Positions 22,262-34,200 of a stretch of DNA of 64,000 bases are shown here, in pieces. Numbering within the stretch: position 1 is the first letter of the stretch; each line of letters begins with the position of its first letter. This stretch comes from Callorhinus ursinus. Its lineage: Eukaryota > Chordata > Mammalia > Carnivora > Otariidae. The stretch lies in contig NW_020312867.1 of the NCBI RefSeq assembly GCF_003265705.1, positions 1,174,600 to 1,238,599 of the forward strand, given 5' to 3'. The notes beneath the pieces were generated by a model. It did no database searches. It worked only from the letters and a program-made list of their open reading frames with translations, and had not been told where the DNA came from. The position numbers and the translations under genes were made by a program.

Positions 22262-25200
22262 CTGAAACACAAAGAGCACTCAGTAGAGGGCCGTCTCCCC
22301 CTCAGGGCTCGAGGAGCGAGCGTTCAGCAGACCCAGCCGCAGCCCCCTCCCTACGTGGTATCCCCAGAAATACACACGTGGGAGGGCCCTGGTGCATAAC
22401 TGTCTGCACCCTCCAAATACAGCTGAGCTGAGATGCTGCAGACTCTCCAAGAGAGCACACAGAATGCAGAACACACCAGACTCGACCTCACAGAATCAAC
22501 GGTTGCGGGCTCTTTCATGAACACCCACCTGCCGCTATGGGCCAGAGAGGGCCCAGCTGCCCCCCTCCTGTTCCAATGCTGTCGACCACAAGCTGCCAGA
22601 TGGAGAGAGGAAGCGGAGCGGGCACTCCACCTGGAGGAAAGGCCTTCCCATCCTGATGCCCACTCTGTGAGAGGCTTCTCGAGAAGCAGAGGCTGATACG
22701 AGGTGGGTCTCGCTATGGTGACCAATGAGCCTCAGGAGCAGAGAGCACAGAGAAGGGGCTGGGGTGTTGTCCAGGACGTTGCCAGTGCTGTTTCCATTGC
22801 TTATTATCGGAGCAAGGCCGTGGTCAGCAGCCCCGGGGAGCCCCTCAACTCAGCTGACCTGATCAGAGCAGGGAACATCCTCTGTAGCTCAAACCAGGCT
22901 TCCTGTTTCCCAGAGTCGCCACCTGCTTTCCCACCTCCCTCCTACCTCCCTCCCCCAACCACAGGAGCTCCAGGTTGGAATGGTGGTTTCAGAACTTTCT
23001 GAACAGGCAGGCGACATAAAGTGGACTCAGCATGTGGAGATGAAGAGGAAGAAACAGAGAAACACAAAAGTCAGGAGACTAACTGGGCTGATGTGGGAGG
23101 GACTTATGAGAAGGGACTGTCAATAAATTAGGATAACAAGAGCCCTCAAGCTCTGGCTGGAGCCAGGCAGAATGAGTGTAGGGCAGTGGGATACTCCTGG
23201 CACAGACTAAATAGTTAATAAGTGGTAGCTGGCATCATTAGCACTGAAAAAGCAGTAAGATACATGGACTACAACCATGGAACACTATACAGTCATAGAA
23301 AGAAGCCTTGGACATATACCTACTGGCATAGAAAGACAATAACTGAAAAGTAAAAAAAGACAAAGAAAACAGGTCACAAAACAAGCCATCAACAATCTTT
23401 CTTTTTTTTTTGTTTATTAAAATCAAATGCAAGAGAAGAAAACGAATCAAAAGTATATATATAACTCACAGTGGCTGAACCACAAGTGTTTTGGTTTTTT
23501 TCTATCCTCATTTTGGCTTGTTTAAATTGTCTGAGATTTTAGTAATGTTTAAAATGTTTTGCTGGGGTTTTTTTGAGCTTATATTGAGTTTATTCTTCAT
23601 TTCACTTTTAAAACACTATTATAATTGAGTATTAAAATGTTTTGCTATTTAAATAAGAAGCCAACAGAAACTTAAAGAAAGTACGAACATGTACACATCT
23701 CAGGGTCTTAAATCATTCACGTTTGAGCCACTGAATACATAACCTAAGTGCTGAGTATCAGGAGTTAATTCTGGCCTGACACACACTTACCACATCCGCA
23801 GCTGAAAAAGAGAAGTGAAGGTGGAAGGGACGGAAGCTGAGGCCATGCCCCACGAGGGTGAACCAGCTAAAAGAGAGCTGGGAAGAGCAATGTGGCAGCA
23901 TCTCTACAGCTAATGTTCACAAAGTAATTCACGGGAAAGGCTTTTGCGATGATCAAGAAATATATCTTAAACATCTGGTAATACGACGTGCTAGTTATGT
24001 CATTACAAGTGAAGCCCGCCAGCGCATACCTGTGCTCTCCTTCTGTACCGTCACCCCCCGTCGAGTGTTCCTCCTGCCTCTCCCACCACCTCCTTCTCAG
24101 CCTCCTTCATGGGCACCTCCACCCTCCAAAGGCCCTTAAACGCTGACGTTATGTAAGGCCTAATGGACATCACCTATCCTCCACACAGTGCCCACTAATA
24201 CCGATGGCATAAAAGGGTATTCCAAAGGGAACCAGCAGGTGCAAACACCCTGAGGCGAGAAAACATGGCATACTGGGGAACAAAGTACAGGGTGGAAGGG
24301 GGAGTGATGAGAGGTGATGCTGGAGTAATTCAAGGTCAGATCACAGGAGATACAGCAAACTGGTAGGAGGACTCAATCCTAAAGCCTCTGAGCTGCCTCC
24401 TAACTGGCCTCCTGCTTCCGGTATCTCTCCTGATACCCCATTTTCCACAACAGTCAAAAATAGCTTCCTAATATTCAAACTGAATGAAACGATTCCCCTG
24501 CTTAGACTCCCTCACGGTCCAGTGGGCCTAACAGTAACAACAGCCGTGCAGAAAAGAGTTAACCCGCAGGCCTGACTGCTTACAAGGCTGTCCTTGGCTG
24601 GCACCGGCGAACTTGGACTTCTGGCGGGCCTCCAACACTGACTGGTAAGAGTAGTCACTGTTCCTGACGTTTGAACAAATAATGTAGTTTATGCTGAACA
24701 CCTGCTTCCTTCTGGGAGTCTGGAATTTGGGTAAGCGCCAGGCAGGGGGTGCCTACATGATAGGCTCCCAATAAAAACCCTGGGCACTGAGTCTCTAACG
24801 AGCTTCCCTGGTTAGTGACATTTCATGTGTTGTCACAGCTCACTGCTGGAAGAATTAAACGTGTCCTGTGTGACTCCACTGGGTGAGGATTCTGGGAGCT
24901 CATACCTGCTTTCCCCTGGACGTCACCCCATGCACCTCTTCTCTGTACTGATTTTGCTTTATTTCCTTTCAAACTGTAGCCATGAGGAGGATTATATGTG
25001 AGTATGATATGTGATTATATCATATATATATATGTACATATATATGATTCCTGTGAGTCCTCCTAGCAAATCATGGAAGCTGGGGCGGTCCTAGGGACCC
25101 CTCCCCCCATACAACAGCTAATGTCTAAGTGTTCATTTTGTGCAGGCCCTATGCTGAGCACTTCGTTGTACTAGTGAATCCTGGTAACGGGAGTTCTGAT

Positions 25201-28200
25201 AACCCATTTGTACCACTGGCAAAACGAAGGCTTGGCAAGATTCAGTAACGGTGGTGACAGAATAAGGACCAGAGCCCAGAGACCATGCCTTGAGTGTGTA
25301 ATACATCATGCAGCACAGGGGACCAAGGTCAGCCTCTCATCAGGACGTGCAGGGCCTACTGACCTCTCTACTGCACCCCCCTCCACTCCTCTATAGCGAC
25401 CCCATGCTCCAGCCACACTCAACTGCAGCTCACTCCCTCAGCAGGCTTCTGAACCCTGAACCTTTGCTCATGCTAATCCCTCTCTGGAATGCTCCCTCCA
25501 TCCCACCCCACTCCACAATGCCTAGATGGCACACACAACCTCATCTTAGGAAGACTCACTTCCACGAAGCCCTTCCTAAATTCCAACACGGACAGGTGCC
25601 CATACCTGGACATCCATCACATTCTGGGCTATCACAGCCTATTTAATCAGCTGCTGCCCCTCAGGTAGCAAGTTCTTTGCAGCTAGGGGTTGTGTCTAGG
25701 ACATCTCGGCATCTGCGAGGTGCCTGGTCCTTGATAGGGGCTGAGACCATGTTTCTTAGAGATCAAAAGGATTCAGTAGATACACTATGGGGCATCCACA
25801 CCATACGGAAGAAAAAAAAGTATTCTGGAAGAATGACATGGGAAGAAATGCAGGTTACAAGGCAGGTTACACTCATGTACAGAGAAGCTGTGCAAGCGAA
25901 GCTTTGCCCTTAGAATGAGGGGCGGGTAAAGAGAATGACAACTCTCAGTGTGTACTCCTTGTATCCCCTGAATTTTATTATTCATGCCTTTTTCCAGTTA
26001 AAAAAAAAAAAAAAACCCAGAGAGATACATAAAACATGATTTCCATTCTGCTTCAAAAATTCAACACATATCAAAGACCAGAAGAAAAGCCCCAAAAATG
26101 TTAACAGTAGATATTTCTGGATGATGGAACTAGAAAGTAATTGCCCTCCTCTATGCCGTATTTATGACTTTTGCAATCAGAAAACGAGTACTTAATGCTC
26201 TTACACAACAGAGCTGGTTACGTGAATAAGCAGTACCTTAAAAGCAGACTGGAAGGGCCTCATCTCCAACAGCTCCTTCTCGATTCTACCTTTCATCCCA
26301 GGGTACATCATGTTTCCACCGGTGAGGAAAACATTCTGAACCAGCAGGTCCTGAACGTCCTTTGAGTACCTAGGAGAGAGAAGGTTCCTTTTGGCATAGT
26401 CCTACCAACGTAGGATCAAAGGAGAATGCTGATGTAGAAATGTAAGGTCTTGGCACAAAACAGAAAACATCTGCACAAAGAGTGTTTTTAAAAAAACTTC
26501 CAGGGACACCTGGGTGGCTCAGTCGGTTAAGTATCCAACTCTTGATTTCAACTCAGGTCACGATCTCAGGGTTGTGAGACCAAGCCCCACGCTGGGCTCC
26601 ATGAGATTCTCTCTCCCTCTCCCTCTGCCCCTCCCTACCCTCTAAAATAAATTAAAAAAAAAAAAAACCTTCCATTTTTCACTTATGACTTTACAGAATT
26701 CATTTCCTTAGTAAGATTAGAAATTTTGTGTCTTTTCACACACCTTTTTGAAAAACTGACTTTATGGAGGACTGATTTCCAAACATTTTGATGAAGTCTG
26801 ACAGATGTATACCCCCCAGTAACCATCACCACAATCAAGAAACAGAACATTTCTATCACCCCAAAAAGTCCTGCCTCCCTTCTGCTGGCCCACCTTTCCA
26901 CCTGCGTTTTTTTTTTCCTTTTTTCTTTTTTTCTTAAATAACAGCTTTATCTTACACATGTTTGAGCACTTCCCCATTAAGTCAAAGCCCAAAGCCACTC
27001 ATACACAGCGGCCGCAGGAGTTTTTCTTCCTTGCTAGGTGCCAGTTTTCATCCTGTTTCAACCAACAGCAGCCAGAAAACTACAAATCATGTTCTCCACT
27101 TGTCCGGCTTGAATTAGGACAATTCACACTGCCGGAAAATGCCTGTATAAATGGGATGGGGGAGGAGCATTTTATGGAAGTGCAAACTCTTAAATAAAAT
27201 GTCTGCAAGGAGGAAAAAAACTTTTATAAGCTCTGCACATTTTTAGGGTACTTAAAAATCACCAGTCTTCAATAATGTCAAGGTTTATATGAAAGCCAAT
27301 GCACATATATTGTTATGCTGCTTAAACGTCAAAGAATTTCTTAAAGCTCCTCAAATCAACTAAGCATTTACATTTTTAGAAAAGAATTACAAAGCCTCTG
27401 TGATGGGCCGGGGCTGGGGAGAGATGAAGAATACCATCTGAGCACAGCAAGTCAATAAAAAGGAGGGCATGAGGCAGATTTTCAAATGCCCGACCCTCTC
27501 ATCTACTACTCAGTGCGAAATCTGAGGAAATGGTTCTGGAAAAATCAAAGGAAAAGAAGGTTCAGTCTCACCTGTCCAGGATGTACTGAAGGGTCTCTGC
27601 TACCCCAGCCTGCTCCTCCCCTATGAGGGACGGCTGGAAGATAATTTCTGGAGCTCGAATTCTTTCTGTCCCGACAAACAGCTGATGATAGGCTGCCAAG
27701 TTAAACACGGGCTTTAAAAACCCAAGGTTTAGAAGATATTTTTAGGCCAGAGTGACAAACATTCCAGTTGCCAGTTCCCTCAAGCTGTATTTCTTATGCC
27801 AACATAGCTTCTGTCTTTCGTTGCTGCCAGAAAAACCTCTCCCCAACTCTCCTGATAGGATAATTCCATTCCCTGCCTTTCTCCCACCTCTGTATTACAA
27901 ATACCTTCAACTTTGCATCACAAAATGGTCCCCGCCGTTGCAGGGAAAGAGCTCATGAAGAGAGGTAGCGGGAAGGCCTGGTACTGCCCAACCAAGCCTC
28001 CTACCAGCACCCTGCTCAGCAGCCCGGTGCCTGCGCGGCCGGGAAAGCGCTCTCCCAGGTGAGCCCCAGACTAAGGTCAGTCTGTCTGGTGGCCATTTGC
28101 CCTGACAGATACATAGGCCCAAATGAGGATTAAGCACAATTACACTGGCTTAAATTTAAATGAAACCACTAAAGCTAGGCTTCAGGTCTAAAGTCCTCAA

Positions 28201-31200
28201 TTACTTGCCTAAACATTTCTACCAAGGCAGACTGTTTCCCACAGGTTCACAACCTTAGTGCTGGAACCTCAATCAATCAGTAGGAAAAGCCCTGACTTCA
28301 GATGTTTTAGTGTTAGTTCCTTAGCCCCCCACCTTTCTAGAAAATACAACTGGAATTTTTTTTCTTTTTGCAAAAATATTCCCAAAGAAGCAAACTAGGG
28401 CAGACTGGTCTTTTATGTCAAAGGTTTCAAAGCAGAAGCATGGTGCAGGCTACAGGGGCCCAACCTGGACAGTGGTGACTGGCTTCTCCACTTCAGGGGT
28501 TTCCTCTGAAAACAAGGGTTCAAAATCATTGATGCTTTCCACATCTTCCAGAGACGGCTCTAGCTGCTCCAGGTCAGGGGTCTAAGAACAGAAGAAACAG
28601 AACAAAACAGCACCTGTAACTTCAGGAGGCCTTCACTCTAACAGTTCACAGTCACGAACAAGAATTGGTGTTTTGCTCAATGTCCTAGAAGTTTATATAA
28701 AAACTATGAAAAATTTTCTAAACAATTAAAAAGAAGAAGAAGACACATGAACACAAGGATTAAAAGCCTAAAAAGCCAGGCACAGGCTTTGCTCCTGTCC
28801 CTTCCCTCACACAAACCTCAACAACTCCCATCTCCTCTCTGAAGCCCTCTGGCGGGCCCGGAGTGTGTGGGGGGGGTGGGTCATGCTGTCTGCGTTAGGC
28901 ACGAGACCACACATGCAACTCTGCGGGAGAGAGAGCAAGAGCTGTATCCTACTGAGTGGCCCAGACACCAGCAAAATTAAATAAATCTCTTAACGATTAA
29001 TAAATCCAAGTGCCAACACTAATGGGCTTTAAAAAGTAGTCCCTTATCGGCTGGTCCACTGGGCTGGAGATGTGACTAAGAGCTCCTGAGGCGGCAGAGA
29101 GCTTCAGGACTGTGGTACCCCGCAGAACGGGCTTTCCTCTTCAGCCACAGCGAACCTGGGAGAGCCTACATACAATGGCACCACTCCCAGTAGAGGGCTT
29201 AGGGTATGTCGTAATTTTGACCTGGACAAAAGAATTTGAGCAGGGGGTGGTGTGGTTCTAGGTGACATTCTAGCCATCTGTCGTTCTGCCATGTGAAAGG
29301 CAGAGGAGTTTAACCTTTTGGACTCAAGGGGAAGAAGTTACAGGAAGAAATTCTATGTAAGACCGCTCTAACAATGTCAGCTGCCGGAGAAAGGACTGTC
29401 TTATGAGAAGGCGTCTTGGGAGGACACAGCTGACTCAGTACTATCCACCTGGCATGCCCGAGGGGAGGTCCCAGCGTGGAGTATGTATCCTCTGAGTCTG
29501 GCCTTACCCTTGGAGTCTGTGACATATATAAACTACCAAAGCACTTAAATACAATCTCTAGAACATAGCCACATATACTGCCAATGTAAATTAGCATTCA
29601 AACTTCCTCCTTTTTTTTTAAAGGTTTTTTTATTTTTATTTTTAGAGAGAGATAGAGAGACTGCACACGAGTCAGGAGAGGCAGAGGGAGAGACAGAGAG
29701 AGAGAGAGAGAGAAAGAATCCCAAGCAAGCTCCATGCTCAGTGTGGAGCCCGATGCAGGGCTCAATCTCAGGACCCTGAGATCATGACCTGAGCTGAAAC
29801 AGAGTCGGATGCTCAACCGACTGAGCCACCCAGGCACTCAAACTCACTCTTAAACAAGGCAGTGCCCTTCAACACTCCTCTGGCACACACACACCAGAAC
29901 AGTCACATGCATATATGGCTTATAGAATGGGGGACAACGTATCCTAAATTCTGTTCAATATAGAGGATTCTACCTCTACACAAATTATAAATTTAAGGAA
30001 AGCGTAAACCCTGGAAAGGACGGGGAACATTTCTTCCTCTGAGACTAGAGAACAGGAAGAGAGGGACTGGTCTGGAAATAGGTAATTTAAGGAGGAAAGA
30101 GGTTGGGCTGGGAGGTAAGAATCCAAGGACCTTGCTCTCAGGGAAGGAGGTGAGAGCCATCAGAATACTAAACCCAATTCAGGAGCAGGCAACCCGCTCC
30201 TCCACAATCCTCCCTGCAGAGATGACTCCTGAGCTTCACGGGGGAGGAAATGGGCTCAGCAGGGGACCAAGACTTGCCCAAGATCACATCACACTAGTAA
30301 GTGGTAGAAACCTGGCCCAAGACAGATGGCTTAGCTCCAAAGTCTTTGCGCTGCCTCAAGCTGAAATTCTATACATCGTGAGTCTGAGTGCGGCAGGACA
30401 ACTGGGCTCTGCAAGTACGGAAAAGAGCTCCCTGAGGTCAATGTGAACAAGAAGAGAACAAAAGATCTACAAGAGGCAGCAAGGCCAGCTGAATGAAGTG
30501 ACAGGCTTCTCTGCCCCGGCAGGGGCCGCAGAGCTCATGAGAAGGAATGCTCCCCTGGAGGTGTGAGGTTTCTAATCTGGAAGACTCTCATCTCCCAGAA
30601 AGAAGGCCCAACCCCGGGAATGCCTGTGCCTGTTCTGGCTTGGCACTAAACTCTGGGGTCCCAAGAGAGCATCAGAAACAGATCGCGAAAATTCTCTCTC
30701 ATTTGGTGGTTTGTCATCCAGGACGACAAGCAACCAGGAGAGGTGCGGTGTTACAGAAAGAGGCAAGGCTTAAGGGTCACATCGGTCCAGCTCTGAATGG
30801 CACAGTCTGAGCCCACTTCCTCCTCTGTAAGTAGGGCGCACCCCTAGGGCAGTGGTGGGGTGAGAACTGAACACTTCTTCCAACTAGGCACTCATTTTGG
30901 CCCCTTAGATAACTGTTACAATACCAGGCTGGTGGCACACAAATGTCCCCTGTGTATTTAAAATAACTACAGGCCAGGGTGCCTGGGTGGCTCAGTCGTT
31001 GAGCGTCTGCCTTCGGCTCAGGTCATGATCCCAGGGTCCTGGGATCGAGTCCCACATCGGGCTCCCTGCTCTGCAGGAAGCCTGCTTCTCCCTCTCCCAC
31101 TCCCCCTGCTTGTGTTTCTGCTCTCGCTATCTCTGTCAAATAAATAAAATCTTAAAAAAATAAATAAATAAATAAAATAAAATAATAACTACAGGCCAAA

Positions 31201-34200
31201 CTTGTGGGTCCTTCCCCCAAATAATAATGAGTAAAGGCAAGCCTTGGGCTCCGCGGAGTTCTCTCCTACCTTCTGCTCTACTCCGCACACCTCCCTCTTC
31301 CTCATCCGCATCCCAACCTCCACTCCTCTAACCTCTCTGACCCCCCCAGTGACGACCCCCCTTGTGCATTCCCACCTTCCTCTACCCGCCCTGGAGCCCA
31401 GTCGCAAATGCCACCCTCCAGCCCAACTCTACCTGCTCTACCAACAACCACTCTCAAATCCTAAAGGGTGCCACCCAATGCTCTTTCCACTTCTGCTCTG
31501 GGGTAGATTCTATTTTTCAAAAACAGTCACAACGATATCTTCCATCCAACATGCTCTTCCTCAAGGGGCTTCTGAGGTGTGGTTTATTTCCTCCCCTTGA
31601 ATCTTAGCAGGGACCTGTGGGACTCCAACCAATAGAGTACGGGGCAAGCGGTGTCATGTGACTTCCAATGTGAGGTCATACAAGGCCACACAGTTCCCTT
31701 TACCTTGACCTCTTGAAACACTGGCTCTCTGGCTACTCTCCCTTGGGAAGCTCCCTCCTGGAAGCCAGTTGCCAAGCTGAGAAGCCCAAGGCACATGGAC
31801 AGGCCACGTGTGGGTGCTCGGGTCCACCATCTTGCTAAGCATGGCCTCTGAGTCATCCCGGCTCAGATGTTAGCAAAGTGAAAAACCACCCAGGGCTCCC
31901 AGTCCCCGGATGTCCAAGTCTTCCCAGCGGAGGCCCCAGGCATCACAGAGCAGAGATCCCTGCTACGCTCTGCCTGTATTCCTGACCCGTCAAATTCATG
32001 AGCACAACACAATGATCACTGTTTTATGCTACTAAGTTTGGAGTGCTTTTCCACATGGCAACAGGTAAGTGAAAATTTGCTCCTCGTGCGCGTGGGCAAG
32101 AGTGGAGAAAGAAAGTGCCAGGCTGCCACTGGTGGGCCCGTGGTCCTCTTCAGCTCCCCTGCGCATTGCCCAGAGCAGGCGTCTGCCACCCCTCCCAGCA
32201 CTTCTCTTCAGCCCCCTTTCTAGTCACCGCTGGCAGGTCTCAGCAGCTCGCCTCAGGTGTTTCTACTTCTCCTGCACCCCACCTCTTCACCCGTCCTCCC
32301 GCCCTCCCACGCTCCCGTGCCGTCACCCAGCCGAGGCTGAGCCCGCCACCCCTGCTGCTCTCTCACCTCTGCTCTTCCTCAGCCTCTTCCCCTGGCTTCT
32401 CCTCAGCTGCTGGACCCCTAAGCAGAGGTCTTCCCCAGGCAGCCTTCTTTTCCCAATCCCCGTGCGATTCTAGCTCCTTCCACAGCTGGGTCCTGGCAAA
32501 TTCCATCTGAAGTCCCACAGAAACTTTGAAGATAAAGTGCTCAAACGAAAGGTACTACCTCCAGCCGCAGGCTTTCAGGAGCACCTCCGTGGGACCTCAG
32601 TGGGACCAGAGTGAATCTGCAATCGGATCACTTGGGTCTGATCCTCAGCTGCACTACCTCTAGCTGGGCAACCCTGGGCAAATTCCTTCACTCTCCTAAA
32701 CCCCAGTTTCCTTATTTGTCCAATGGAAATATGACAGTACTCAAAGAATCAAGATGACACTTACGGAAATGCTCAGTACAGGGTCTGGCACATGTCACAC
32801 GTTCTATTATCAGCCACCGCCACTGCTGTCACCACTGCTCCTAAGTGGCACCCAAATCCTTGGAGCTACCTCTGAAGCGTCTCCTCCACCCCCCCATTGC
32901 CATGGCTACTCTCCCACCCCCTCCACCAGCTCTCCGCCGGACTGCGCAACACATTTATATCCTGCCTTCCCACTTCCGGCCTCACCTCTCCCTAAACCCA
33001 TCATCCTAACTGCCACCAGTTCTTTTCCTAACAGCAAGTCTCCTTGGATTATTTCCTTGCTGGACATCCTTTGAGGACTCTGTCTAAAGATAATATCCAG
33101 GCTGACTGACAAAGACCTTTATAGGCCGGCCCCTACCTCCCTCCCCTGCTCTATCTCCCGCACTCCGCACCCAACCTACAGTGCTCCCTGCATGCGTGCT
33201 GCTTTGCATCTAAACGTCTCAATCCATAATGTCCTTCCCTCCTCACTTGATAACCTACTGAAATCATATCACCTCTCAGGGCCCAGCTCACATATCCAAT
33301 CTTTTCTCAAAACTTCATCTAAATTCCCACACACATCTACCATCACACTAGATAAGCCTCATTAGTCAGCTAAGTATGATCCAATAGCCTTATTTTTTTA
33401 GGCACCAAGGAGTGCAGGAAAGGTACCTTAATTGCATCATTAGTCGCTACCATACCATACCTACCACTGAGTAGTAAGCCCTGGGATACACCCTCCAATT
33501 TCCCTGGAAAAGAGGACTGTAAAATGTTCGAGTTTCAATAGGCTTCCTCAGCTACAGCAAAAACATCATCATCCACCTTCACCCAGCTGTACTCAGAAGC
33601 ATGTCACCTGAAAGATAACTTCTAAGCTTCACTAAAAATGATAAAAAGATACTTCACTTATCCTAAATCGTATGATTCACAGAGAAACAAAGCTAATAAT
33701 TTCAAAGCAGACAATGGGCTATAGAGATCCTATAGAGAACAGATTCCTCTACCATGGCTGGCTTCTCTCTCTCTCCGGTTTGCCAGAGCCTCCACATGCA
33801 TTGTGTGGCGTTCAGGAACACAAACAGGCATTCTTTTGGAACCAAACAGAATGATAGTTTGCCAAAGCACATCAGAGGAGATGGAGCATGGTTCCCTGGA
33901 ACAATCTTGACTGAGCAGCATAAGAACAAGCAGAGGCCAGGAGCACCTGGGTGGCTCAGTCGTTAAGCATCTGCCTTTGGCTCAGGTCATGATCCCAGGG
34001 TCCTGGGACCGAGCCCCGCATCGGGCTCCCTGCTCAGCGGGGAGTCTGCTTTGCTTCTCCTGCTTCTCCCTCTGCCACTTCCTTGCTCATTCTCTCTCTC
34101 AAATAAACAAATAAAATCTTAAAAAAAAAAAAAAAAGAACAAGCAGAGGCCAGCTCTGACCTTGGCTAATCAGGCAAGAGAACTTTCTGTATTAAGCTCA

